From Heligmosomoides polygyrus polygyrus (Eukaryota > Nematoda > Chromadorea > Rhabditida > Heligmosomidae): a DNA stretch of 64,000 nucleotides. The position numbers were made by a program, and so were the translations under genes. The stretch lies in assembly GCA_947396885.1 (NCBI GenBank), contig OX377202.1:80882643-80946642 (forward strand), in the 5' to 3' direction. The notes under the pieces are model-generated. The model did not search any database and was not told the origin of the DNA. It was given only the letters and a program-made list of their open reading frames with translations. Below are positions 21,559 through 32,559 of this stretch, piece after piece (position 1 is the first letter of the stretch; the number at the start of each line of letters is the position of its first letter).

Positions 21559-24500
21559 ACTCCGCCTGTGGAAGTCTTCTTTTACTGCCGTTCCCAAGCC
21601 CGGGTAAAGGAGGAGGGTTGGTCCACTGCCAAGGGACCGTAAAAACTAGGCAAGAAACCAGGGAGAATCGTGATACGAATTCAGCTCTAGCTACCGCATC
21701 CAGGGCAACTGATGCGCCGCCGTTGATGAACCGAAGCCAGAGGGCCGGTGCGAAGTCCACTAGTGGTTATACGGCAAAAATGTTCACTCCAAAACGAGAA
21801 GTTACGGTTGAGTCGTGGAACGTCCGAACGGCCTATCAGGTAGGTAGGACAGAAGGAGATCATCGCACGTGAGCTTGTCAGATACGAGGTGAACATTGCT
21901 GCGCTATCGGAACTACGGCTCACTGGATCCGTACGAATGTAAATACCTGTCCCCGACAGAGATGCTCAGGTTACGTTGTCTTAGTCTGATGGAGACAAGC
22001 ATAAGGAAGGCGCCGGATTCGCTTTTGACGAAAAGGCAGCTAACTGTGTACTCGCGTTCCATCCAATCCCCAGTCGAATAGCGCTCTCTGGCATAATTCG
22101 GACAAATATCTTTTCAGTGTAGGCTCCAACGGAGATCAGCCCAAATGATGCAAAAGACGACTTTTACAACAGCTTACAGACGGCTATTGATTTGGCCCCG
22201 AAAACAGACGTTATCTTGATTGCTGGAGACTTTAAGGTTCGTGTTGGCAAGAGTCGCACCGGATGGGAGGAGGTACTGGGTCGACATGGTGTAGGCGAAG
22301 TAAACGACAATGGTGTTCGGCTCCTGACATTTGCTGCCGCAAATGGATTACTGATCGGTAATAGCATCTTTCAACATACGCAGATCCATCAGCTAACGTG
22401 GCGCACGCCAAATGGTAGTGACTCTGCACTTCTGAACAATGTCCTCATTAACAGGCGATTTAGAACATCTATCCGCGACGTACGAGTAAAACATGGTGCT
22501 GACTGTGGATCGGATCACCATCTCGTGTGTGCCAGAATACGGCTCAGGCTGCAGAAAGCAAGAGGAAGTACTAAGCGTATCATACGACGAAACTGGTCAA
22601 TCCTCGTGGAGCCATCACTTAGACCAAAATTCCAACTAAAGCTGGCGAATCGCTTTGCTTCACTTGCGGAGAAGTGCGATGAAGATGAAGAAGAAAGGCA
22701 GTTCACGAGCGCGGTTTGTGAAAGCGCTGAGGAAATTTGCTCAATTATTAGGCAACGCACACAGCCCTGGAAATCGGAGGCGTGTCTCGACCTCATCGAT
22801 CAACGAAAACGCGCAAAACTCGTGAATCGTGAACGGTACACCAGACACAATCACAACTCGATGCCAACTTAAACTCGAACGTGAAGCTTATTGGAATTCT
22901 GTAGCGGAACGAGCCGAGGATGCTGCTTGCAGAAATGAATTTCGAGCACTGTACGCCACGTTGAGACGCCTTACAGGTCAAAAGTCAGAAAGGCTGATGG
23001 AAGCTTCACAAAATCACTTGAAGAGCGCCTCCAACGATGGAAGGAATTCTTCGGGAAAATGTACAATCATGGCGCACCAGGAGGCCCTCAAGCTGCACCC
23101 CCATTGGTCCTTACACCAGAGACAGTCGCATCGGAGACTACGCCTACCAGAGACGAAGTTGCTGAAGCTATCAAGCTATTACGAAACTGCAAAGCTGCTG
23201 GAATTGATGGTGTGACGGCCGAAGCGCTGAAGGCTGGCGGAGAAGTACTGGTAAACCGCTTACATTCCCTGCTGAAGTTAATTTGGAGAGCGAAAAAAAT
23301 TCCGGCGGCATGGAAACAGGCCATCACCATACCAGTCCTGAAAAAAGGAGACGGTTGTGACTGCCAAAACTATTGCGGAATAAGCCTGGTTTCTATAACA
23401 GGAAAGGTGTTCAGGAGAGTTCTTCAAGCAAGGCTGCAGAAACAACGTGAATGTACCGCTAGGGAAGAACAAGCTGGAGGAGGCTGCTGCGAGCAGATTT
23501 TTGCTCTCAGACAGATAATGGAAGAACGCATACGATGTGGAAGGCGAATGATCATCGTATTTGTAGATTTCCGAGCAGCATTCGATAGCGTCTACTGGCC
23601 AGCTCCTTGGAGGGCAATGGAATCAGAACATATTGCACCGAAAATATTATAGTATGACTGCTACAAGAGACCTACGCCAACTGCTTCAGCTTTGTTCGTG
23701 TACGTGAAGGAACGTCAACCGCGTTTACAGTTCGATCTGGTGTAAGGCAAGGATGCGTGTTGTCGCCGTTGCTGTTCAATATCGTTGTGGATGCAATTAT
23801 GCGGAAGGTGTTTACTGGACGACAAGGAGTTCAAATTGGAGATAATCAGTTCGTTACGGACCTCATGTTCGCTGACGATAGTGCTTTCTTTCCAGACACT
23901 GATGCAGAGGCAAATGATATTCTTCGAGAAATCGCTGCTATTGCTCTTCCATACGGATTAACTATAAACGCTGAAAAGACAAAAGCGCTCACAACCAATG
24001 GCTCTCCATGCACACTCTACTTGGACAACTCGCAGATCGAACAAGTCGAGTTAAGTACCTCGGTTCTATAGCGCAGCAGAACAAAGTCTCATGCACCGTA
24101 GAAATCCACAGCAGAATTGACAAGGTTGCGACGACCTTCGGCTCACTAACCTGGTATCTATGGAGGAGACACAACGTGTCGCTCGCAACAAAAATGCGTG
24201 TATTTCGATCCATTGTAATGCCAATACTGCTTTATGGTGCGGAAACATGGGTATTTCTGAAAGCTGATTTGCAGAAGCAAGAAGTCTTCCACAATAGGTG
24301 CCTCAGACGGACTAAACGTCCCAATTCGTGATCGGATTAAAAATGGCAATATCCGCAAGTCCTGCTGCAACCAGCGCACTGTCGAATCCGAAATCCGAAA
24401 ACGCAGGCTACGGTGGTTTGGACATGTAAGTCGAATGGCGGCTCAACGAATACCCAACAAATTGCTGCGAAGAATCAGACCAAGTGAATGGAAAGTCCAA

Positions 24501-24721
24501 CGAGCTGCACCAAAGAAGACGTGGATAAATCAAATACAAGACAACTTGAGTAAACGAGGCTTGCATTGAGAGCGCGGGAGTGAAATGGCTCTGGATCGTC
24601 TGGCATGGCAGAACTTTGTCCGTGACTCTCACCACTCCATGACACCCACAGCTACGTTATTGGCTACGACAACGCCCTCAAACCTGACGCCCGCTAATGG
24701 GGAGTAAGTAAGTAAGTAAGG
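21559..24721 (+). mobile_element. Full-length RTE-type (APE endonuclease + RT) retrotransposon, decayed
   Basis: 3163 bp flanked by an exact 12-bp duplication TATGTAACAATA (21547-21558 and 24722-24733). The endonuclease reads in pieces: VESWNVRTAYQVG (21809), then VILIAGDFKVRVGKS (22210) and GSDHHLVCARIRL (22507). RT: VLKKGDGCDCQNYCGISLVS (23335), IVFVDFRAAFDSVYW (23557), SGVRQGCVLSPLLFNIVVDA (23738) and catalytic LMFADDSAFF (23864). C-terminal: MPILLYGAETWVFLKADLQ (24222). It ends in AGTAAGTAAGTAAGG. Frameshifts and stops occur throughout. A different RTE-like family from the copies at 1-1390 and 16570-17890. Confidence 0.9.
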
Positions 24722-24733
24722 TATGTAACAATA

Positions 24734-24770
24734 GTACGATTTTATGCCAAATGTAATGGAGGTATAAGTA
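24734..24770. repeat. PAT repeat B1 (right part)
   Basis: Continuation of B1 after the RTE insertion: GTACGATTTTATGCC ... AATGGAGGTATAAGTA, matching B2 at 26241-26303. The first bases of B1 are left of the RTE at 21545-21558. Confidence 0.75.
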
Positions 24771-24985
24771 GTATTTTGTACTACTGAGAAATCCACACAC
24801 CTCGGTATGATGTCGATCACGCTGACATGTCGCAACAGCGTGATCACCAGCCAAGCACGGGTACAGTAACCCGTGTCACTCTAGGCTATTTCGCAAGAAT
24901 GCGACCTCGTCGCTCTCAGCTCCTGCCATCCGCGGATGGCGGATGGAGAGCCATCCAGGTTACTGCGCTAACCGTGAGCGGTGTG
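24771..24985. repeat. PAT split direct repeat A2
   Basis: Internal copy of A1, more than 90% alike by eye, directly following B1 and ending about 36 bp before the recombinase ORF. Confidence 0.85.
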
Positions 24986-25020
24986 AAGGGAAGAAACTCG
25001 GGAAAGGCAAGGTAATAATT

Positions 25021-25962
25021 ATGTTCTCAGCAGGAAGATTTCAAGAAGCAGCCAATCTCGGACTGAAAGCCGAGCATATGAGTCTAAATCGCGTCACGCG
25101 AGCTATTATCGATGCGGTTAACTGTGACAGAGCACCAGCAACGATCAAGTCATATACAACGGAAATGAAGAAGTTTCAAATATGGAGGAATGGTCAATAC
25201 ATGCGTGCTATTCCACTTCCTCAAGCTCGGAATTTATATCTCGCTAAACTTGCTGCCGACGGAAGGCAGAAATTAATGCCGACTGTTGTAGCTGCACTGA
25301 ATTACTTCTATGGGAATCTCCAAGGAGCGCCTAGAGAACTTCAATCCTCTCTACTAGAAACGGGGAGAAGAGTCCGTCTTCCTACTGTGACGAGGGCCAA
25401 AATCAAGCCCTGCAAAATGAATAAGCTTGTGCTTTTGGGGATCGGGAACTGCGATTTCAAAGTATTGCAGGCAGCAGCGTTAGCGCTTATCCAATTTAAA
25501 GCGTTGTTAAGAATAAGTGAGGCTGCCAACCTGCTTAAGGCCGATGTCATCCAGATCGACAGCAACACCTGGAACCTAACCATAAGAAGGTCTAAGATAG
25601 ATCAGCACGCTAAGGGAGCTATAGTAGCATTCTGTTTTAATCCATTGGAGCATCAGCTGTAGACCAAATACCTAGATGTCATAAGTACCAATAGTTTCCT
25701 GTTCCAGTCTAAGTCAACGGGATAGCCATAATGCTTGTCAAGCCTCCGGGATAGGCTACAAGGGCTGCTCACTAGGGCTATTCTTCAAAACCTCAATATC
25801 ACCTCTCATTCGTTTAGATGTGGTGCAGCGACTCAGCTCTCAATATGGGGATCCATCAGGTCGACGTTATGCAAGCTGGGAGGTGGAAAACTCTAGAGGA
25901 ATTCCGTAACTACATTGAACCGAAGGTGCTCAACATTTCCTCATCAGCTCTCGCTGTATGAG
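25021..25962 (+). pseudogene. PAT tyrosine recombinase, decayed
   Basis: Integrates the circular DNA copy without a transposase or integrase. The N-terminal SAM-like domain reads APATIKSYTTEMKKFQIW. The catalytic domain shows the first Arg in KALLRISEAANLLKADV (about 25500), the HxxR box ITSHSFRCGAAT (about 25797) and the terminal Tyr in GRWKTLEEFRNYIEP (about 25878, in another frame). The first ORF stops at 25662, and two frame changes follow, so all catalytic motifs survive but not in one frame. Confidence 0.85.
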
Positions 25963-26240
25963 TTACAATGTTGTTCTCAACATTATCAGATCTGCTGCCA
26001 ACTGTGTATAGCCTATACTATTCGTGTTGATCCTCATACATTATTTGTGATACGAGCGTATTGAATGTAATGTCACGTACTAACAATGATACTTATCTAT
26101 TGAATGACATAACTGCGTCCAAGCACAAACCATTATGTAATGCTTATATAAGATGAATTCACTGTATGCATACCAAAGAATATGTCTTGATATGATAGAC
26201 AGCACGTACCAACAGCGCAATAAACCTCTAAACCTCGATG

Positions 26241-26303
26241 TTATGTAACAATAGTACAAAATAGATTTTATACCAGAGTGTAACGGAGGTATAAAGTAAG
26301 TAT
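26241..26303. repeat. PAT terminal repeat B2
   Basis: TTATGTAACAATAGTAC ... TAACGGAGGTATAAAG matches B1 and marks the right end of the PAT element. Confidence 0.75.
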
Positions 26304-27379
26304 TGACCCCAATCTGCAAGCTGTTGAAGCAACTGGAATTGAAGGAAATATATGACGAGAGTCAACAAATATTCAAAATGTTTTTAAGCGGCGGCTTCAT
26401 GGCTACGGAAACCACCTAAACCAAGGCATAACAAGACAGAATGACTCAAAAGTCGGGGAAAAATAAAAACAAAGGAAAAATACATACACACAGTGTAGGC
26501 TTCAGCGCGGGAACTAGTCATCAGGCGTCTGGCGGACCGCTCGGGAAATGTTTTGAGATGAGATGGTGTGCCGACCATTGAGTCCGCTGATGGCAGTCTG
26601 CAATCGACAGCTCAGCAATCGAAAGATCTTTACGGAGTACAACCAAGTTTTAAGAAGGATCCTAGCCATAGCCATCGTTGCACAGCATTTCCGCAGATAT
26701 TTCCCGCATTTGTGTAGTTATGCGCAAGTTGCAAAGAGTATACCTAAATGAAAATGAAAAAAGTTTAAATTGGGTTAGCAAACCATTTCCTTTTTTTTAG
26801 GCGATATTAAACGAACAAGGTTGAGGCTAAAATTAAGCTATTCTATTTTTGCGTTCAACTGAACAAAGTCCAAAACAAACCGAATATCTTTTAATTAAGG
26901 CTAGAGTCGTTCTAAGAGAAGAATACCGGGATCTGTCCTAGTCGGGAGGGAGTCAATAGCGCTAGGGTGACAGTTATATACAACATCCGTGACACGACAC
27001 CACAGTGACTGAGTCCGCAGGATTTCCATCCTATAATTTGGCTGTGGCTGAAGCTCTGCGACAACTTAAGGGAGGAGGTGGAGAGGCAAACGTGTGCACC
27101 TCTACTCGCTCCGAATGAGATAGATCCAAATACCATTAACTCTGGGTAGGTGTGAAGGAACAAAGCGTGCTCAAAAAGAATGGAAGCTTAGAGGCCTTTT
27201 TATGAGGAGAGTGATAAACTGCTAAAAAATTAGATCGTCGAAATGCAGTGAAAACGGTCGATAAAAGTGAAATGCGTGGCGCACTCTAACAAGCGGTTCT
27301 CTAACTCTGACCTTAATTTTTTAATTGTTTTATCATTTGATAGTGTTCTGCAAAGGACTAATAAAAGGTTTTTGATGGG
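26304..27379. other. No recognised gene; paralogue of hAT-1 flank
   Basis: 26553-26594 (GAGATGAGATGG...GACCATTGAGTCCGCTGATG) resembles the sequence on either side of the hAT relic at 15524-18578. Otherwise short, unrecognised ORFs. Confidence 0.5.
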
Positions 27380-27954
27380 GACATGAAACTAGCAGAAGAA
27401 AGTTTTTTCAGTGAGTGTGTAACACTGCACGACAGCCATCGTCTGATTCCTTTATTGAGGTTTTCCAACATCATCCCAATTACTTTACGGGCAAGTCTGG
27501 TACTCAACCATCGATCCCGGAGGTGTGGTGCTCACGACAACGGACGCAGCCAGATATACAACAGGGAAACTGGAGGTGCGTTTCGCGGAAAACAAAACTT
27601 GGCTAGTAGAAGGCGTGTCATTTTGACTAGTCCTCTGAGTAAACACAAGGTGGAGGGTTATGGCTTAACCGAGTGTAATCTTAAGGAAAGATCCCGACTT
27701 TTGAGATCGACATTTCGTCTAGGAAAGCATTGGAAGCGCTCTGAACTTTTGCAGGAAATTCAAGACTCATTAGTCTAGATGAATGCCCCTCGATCACCAG
27801 TGACTTGACATTTCTTTCGCACTATGAGCTATAGAGCGACCAGTGGTGACATGCATGTCCTTCAGTATGACACTGGCATACTCAGCATCAGCATCACCAT
27901 CAACCAGTTCGGAATCACACAGTATGTCTCAGTCACCACCCAGAAACTGACGGC

Positions 27955-27998
27955 ATGTGAAATAACCCTCCGACCTGGATCGGAGGGTTATTTCACAT
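27955..27998. repeat. Perfect 19-bp stem hairpin
   Basis: ATGTGAAATAACCCTCCGA, loop CCTGGA, then its exact complement. Located in the 3' untranslated part of the Penelope fragment; it is not seen in the copy at 9365-10494. Confidence 0.9.
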
Positions 27999-28092
27999 AG
28001 TTTGTAGATTTTAGATTCGTATCCGGGACGACGTCTGAAAGACGCGGTTGAGGCTGCGACGGGTTTGATTACAAAGTCTTGAACCACTTTTC

Positions 28093-28131
28093 GGCTTCTG
28101 AAGACAAGGAACATGTCAGAAACGTTAGACC
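28093..28131 (+). ncRNA. Hammerhead-ribozyme-like motif, degenerate
   Basis: GGCUU, core CUGAAGA, GAAAC, GUU, AGACC in the same order and spacing as at 9418-9456. Stem I is weakened by a mismatch and stem II is poor, so it is probably inactive. Confidence 0.5.
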
Positions 28132-28160
28132 GCTCAACAAAACTGGATCTACCTTACAAC

Positions 28161-29751
28161 CTTACACAGAATCGGTGACATGCTCCGAAATAAGCCTAAG
28201 AGTTCGCCGTTCGCCACTATTCTTCGTCTGAGAAGATGTTTTCCAGAAACAGTCTTAAACCACAAGGTGCGCCACGATCGAGTAGTTATGAGCATGTTCT
28301 CGATCGTTCGAGTATGGCTACATGTTTCTGTAAAATTTAGAAGTCAATCTTAAACGAAGCCCTTTTTCGATCGAGGAACAATGGCTTTTGAATTTTTAGG
28401 CTCACAGCAGAGCAATGCTCCAGGCTCGTGGTTTTCCGTGTAAACCTACATAGTCAAATTTTTGTTCAGAAGTGAAGGATCGAGAAAATGAGAACACAAG
28501 GCTCGTGCATTGTTCAAGTGCGAAACGTCATGTGTGCTACCTTTTCACAATGAATTAAATCAATGTTGTGCCACGCGGAACTACGCAGGATGCGATCTTT
28601 ACGTCCGACACACCGTACAGTTCTCCATTTCCTGCTCTTCAAAATAAGCCAAAGGTTGTTAAGGATGTTTTGTTGCGATCAAAACTCACGTCCCGCCTGG
28701 CGAAAGAGTCTTGATGGCAACAAAACATACTGTAAATTCTATAACAACATATAGCCTTTATATCAGCCTCCCCAGGCTTATGCAAATGAATTAATAAACT
28801 AAATGATTATTATTACAGCTTGAGAGATAAGAATTTTAGGATTACTCGAAGACTGGTAGGAATATTTGGGGCACTACATATGTGTAATCATAATAAGCAG
28901 TTAAATCCTTGTGTTTCGTAGAAATCTAATGGATGGCGCGTTCCAACGAAGGTTACTGCACTTAACTGCAAAGGACTTTCGCTCTTGGATACTTCCTCGT
29001 TTACGGTGAGCTACCGGTTCTGGAGCGCCTGTTCTCGTAGCCGCCTGGCCGGTATCACATTTGTTGTCATCATGATTTGCCAAGTCGCTCACTTCCCGAA
29101 CGTCATCTGAACATCTTTTTCCTTCATAGTTAGCCAAATTAATAGCTCACTGTACACTTGCACATTTTTCTTGGAATGAATGTTTCCTAGGTGTGACAAG
29201 CTTACTAGTCAAGTATAACATGAATTTGAAAAGAAAAAAATCAGTTAATTCTGATTCGCTTCCTTAGTCGAATCTCTTTGTTTTACGATCTTCAGATAGC
29301 TTGTCTGATTTTGGCTTGTTTCATGCAGAAAAGAGTTTTCGACGCTTTATTTCCACATCTGCTAGCTGGAGAGGAGTTGTGGCAGCAAACGGATCCACAT
29401 TTTTCATGCAGTCTGTTGCAGTGCGAGAAATTCTGCATCAAAATAATAGTGAAGTGCTTGCTAAGATATTTAAACCTACCACTATGTCAGTGAGAAATAG
29501 TAGATCCAGGCAACTTCTGCTTGGTATGTTATTCCTCCCACATAGGCGATTCAAGGAGCGCTCAGTTGTTCCATAATTTCTGAATCGAGACTGGAAGCCA
29601 TCCTCTAGTTTCAGTAGAGTGCACTGTACCGCGGCGAGGGGAATGTTGCGTATCTTCCTTCCACGCTCTTTGTAAGTGTCCTCGATAGGAATCTCATTGT
29701 GAAAGTGTTCGACCAAGGACAGGAGTTCATTTCTCTTCTCCAAATCATCTA
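28161..29751. other. Unassigned DNA with unidentified ORFs
   Basis: A SINE-like stretch near 28670-28712 (TTGTTGCGATCAAAACTC ... CCCGCCTGGCG) is related to the composite SINE at 35536-35977. Open stretches on the - strand at 28901-29137 and 29438-29743 (GRKIRNIPLAAVQCTLLKLE) look coding-like but were not identified. Confidence 0.4.
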
Positions 29752-30793
29752 TTAGGTTGTCCCATAAGTCTTCGCCGTTTTTTTCAACGATTCACTGCAG
29801 ATTTCACCGGCGGCCTCTTGCATAGCGCTGCACAGCTTTCGAAAGAAAATGATTTGCTCTATCAGACCGTGTATTGCATTTCTTTTTTTATAATGAAATT
29901 TGTCAACTTTTAGATCGTTGAAGTGAAAAGTGATAAAGTGAAAAAGTAGCCATTTGCGCACTTGTTCTCTCCGCTTAGGTTTGTAATTTTTTGCGCATTT
30001 TTTATAGTACTTGGAAGACAATGTTTTGTACTACAAGAATATGTGTTAGCGCTATTTGCTCATTTGTCGTTTATTGATTTTTAGGTCATCAAATTGGGAC
30101 GTCCGAAGGAGGATGGTTATTTTTGCCGACAGCTCCTGCTCTGCGGTTGGACTTTTTGGGATGTGTTATATGTCATTCGAAAGAAAATGTCTTGGTCTAT
30201 AAGAATATGTGTCGCGTCTATTAATTTCCATTAAATGTCAACAAAATGCCAAAAAGAGAAAAATCGTCTTCACCAACAACTCCTTCTCCTTCTTCAGTTG
30301 TTGATATTCGACAGAAATCAGCATAAGCCAATAAACGCAACGCACTACTTACTGAGCAAGACATCCTCTTCCAAACGACATGTAACACCAAGCAAAAAAC
30401 ACCAACCACAGAACCGCAGTTTTGGTAAAAATTCGGAGGGAAAAGTCGGAATTCCCAATTTGATGGCCTAAAAATCAAAAAGGGTAAGTGCCCAACACAT
30501 ATTCTTGTAGTACAAAACATTGTCTTCCAAATGCTCGAAAAAACTGCGCGAAAAATTACAAACCTAGGCGGAGAGAACAAGTGCACAAACGGCTACTTTT
30601 TCACTTTTTCACTTTTCACTTCAACGACCTAAAAATTGACAAAATTCGTGATGAAAAAAGAAACGCAATACACGCTTTGATTGAGCAAATCATTCTCTTT
30701 CGAATGCTATGCAGCGCTATGCAAGAGACCGCCAGCGAAATCTGCAGTGAATCGTTGAAAAAAAAAACGGCGGGATTTTATGGGACAACCTAA
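29752..30793. mobile_element. 1-kb palindromic (foldback) element with mariner-type ends
   Basis: The ends TTAGGTTGTCCCATAA and TTATGGGACAACCTAA are flanked by TA (29750-29751, 30794-30795), as in Tc1/mariner elements. The two arms are complementary nearly to the centre (about 30270): for example, the region around 29900 matches the complement around 30640, and 30085-30160 matches 30405-30470. Each arm carries an open frame whose predicted products are alike (LCSAMQEAAGEICSESLKK and LCSAMQETASEICSESLKK). No transposase motif seen. Confidence 0.85.
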
Positions 30794-30795
30794 TA

Positions 30796-31440
30796 CAAAT
30801 TGAATAGCGTGCCCTTCAATCTTTCAACTATTGAACGTTGATATTATCCTACAATACACATGCTAAAATCGAGTAGGGATTGATTTATTGTGTTGTATCG
30901 GGCGCTTCTATATGACCTTGGTGTCCGGAAACAGAGGTTTTCGCAGGCTTCAGTTTCGCAAAAGTGTGAATTCGATCCACTTTGGCCTTCAAACTTGGCC
31001 TGAACAAGAATTATGCTCTACATACGACCGTAGAAATACTAAATACTTGCTTTTACTATTTGTTCACTTATTTATTTATCTTTATAATTGAATACTGTTC
31101 TAGATCGTCCCTGATGTAGTTATGAAAGAGTGAAAAAAGAAAAAAGCCCACCGTAAATATCCCCCATATATAAATATAAATGCACAGAGTGTCTCAAAAA
31201 TGTATAAACTGAAAGGTGATAAGGTGATAACTTTGCTCATTGTAAAGGCACTAAAGAAGTTAAGGGCTCATATGAAGGCTAAAGAAAATGAAAATTTTCT
31301 GACATATAAGCGGCATGGAATGCGCTCATCTGAAATTTTGCATCTTACACTCGATTCACTGTGTTATGCTTGAATACATGTTATAATTTCTTGCCAACGT
31401 AACCGTTTCTATTGACGCTGCTCCTTTCAAGGTTAAAAAA
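30796..31440. other. No recognised gene
   Basis: AT-rich sequence with a short TTTA-rich patch near 31070. Nothing recognised. Confidence 0.5.
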
Positions 31441-31444
31441 TTAA

Positions 31445-32048
31445 CCCATTGACGACCGCGTGGGACCGCGCCGACGCGTGAGTCTCATGAAATCACTACT
31501 TCACGATATTCCAAATGAAACTCCCTCTTAATGGTTCAGCCAAACATTGGAGAAGGCGAGAACAGGTCCGAAAGCAGGACGTGGAAGATGTATTTGCTGC
31601 TATAAGATGGCCTGCAGATAAAAAAAAGGCGCAGGTTCGCCACGAATCGCGCAAAGAAGGTGACCACAGGATGTAGCAAGTATTTGAAGTATTTTCGTCT
31701 AGATTATTTTCAAAATTTTCACAAGAAATGTCACTAGTTCTTTTCTGCATAACCAATATTGTAAAATTTGAGGAGTTCGTGAATAGTATCAATTTTTTCG
31801 AAGCTTGAATAGTGTGTAGTGTTAATTGTTTTTGTTTTTTGTTTTTATCAATGCTTAGAAGTAAATAACTCTCAGACCACTATGCATATAGCATTGGTAA
31901 GATCCAACATACCTAACGAATACTGAACTATGAAAAAGCGAGAAATGGGCCGCAACGAACTTTTTATAACCGCGGGCCAAAATCGGCCTGCCCGTTCCCA
32001 CGCGACAGAAAAACGGATATAAAATCGACCCGTGCGGTCGTCAATGGG
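31445..32048. mobile_element. piggyBac-like non-autonomous element
   Basis: Both ends are CCCATTGACGACCGC (right end reversed: CCCATTGACGACCGCACGGG), flanked by TTAA at 31441-31444 and 32049-32052. TTAA duplication and CCC termini are diagnostic of piggyBac transposons. 604 bp; short ORFs only, none recognised as a transposase core. Confidence 0.82.
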
Positions 32049-32559
32049 TTAAAAACATACTATGGGTGAAGGGGTACTGTGTGAAAGGTTCATCATTGCC
32101 GCTAGTGTCTTTTGAAAATGTTCGAGACTCATATGAAAGCACAAGGTAACGAGATATCTGTGGCGTGTAAGTAGTCAAGAGTGCGCCATGCCTCTCCTGA
32201 AACTTTGCTGTCAGACTCGACTGACTGATTGGGTACAATATTGTTACTACTTGGCCGTACTAATCTGTGCTGCGCTTCTTTTAACATTTAGAACTTGAAA
32301 ATCATGTGAGAGACACGTAACATGCGAGTTTCTTGATTACACGATTTAAATGTAACCAGCAGCCCCATTTTACAAGACGGATTCTGTGGTAATATAAATA
32401 TATCACCGATCCGATGTGAGAAGAACTTCTCATCTTGTGACTCAATACGCAAGAATGCTTTTTGTAAACAATAAGTGAAATTCGTTAAAAGTATGATGGG
32501 GATAGGCTGATTCTGTAAAAGGCTGCAACAGGGCAATACCAGGTCATTAACTTGGGCAG

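Larger units (their letters stand above)
18847..26303 (+). mobile_element. PAT-type tyrosine-recombinase (DIRS order) retrotransposon with nested RTE
   Basis: Order on the + strand: repeat A1 (18847-19062), gag-like ORF, zinc knuckle, reverse transcriptase and RNase H start, first half of B1, inserted RTE (21559-24721), rest of B1, A2 (24771-24985), tyrosine recombinase, B2 (26241-26303). A1 and A2 match for about 215 bp (for example GATGTCGATCACGCTGA and CACGGGTACAGTAACCCGTG). B1 and B2 share TATGTAACAATAGTAC and GGAGGTATAA. This A1...B1A2...B2 split direct repeat is the hallmark of nematode PAT elements. Stops and frameshifts in every ORF mark it as inactive. Confidence 0.88.
27380..28160 (+). 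mobile_element. Penelope-like element, 3' fragment
   Basis: Decayed GIY-YIG region: IYNRETGG (27556) and NLASRRRVILTSPLSKHKVE, co-linear with IYIGETGR and HLASKRRGILSSPLGKHRDE of the copy at 9365-10494. Its 3' untranslated part also matches (GCACTATGAGCTATAGAGCGAC; TATGACACTGG; CAGTATGTCTCAGTCACCAC). It ends with a hammerhead-like core and an AACAAAACTGGATCTACC tail. 5'-truncated and inactive. Confidence 0.8.

Noticed and set aside
30221..30586. 121-codon - strand ORF in the palindrome
   Set aside because: Both arms of an inverted repeat give ORFs on both strands; no family motif favours this one.
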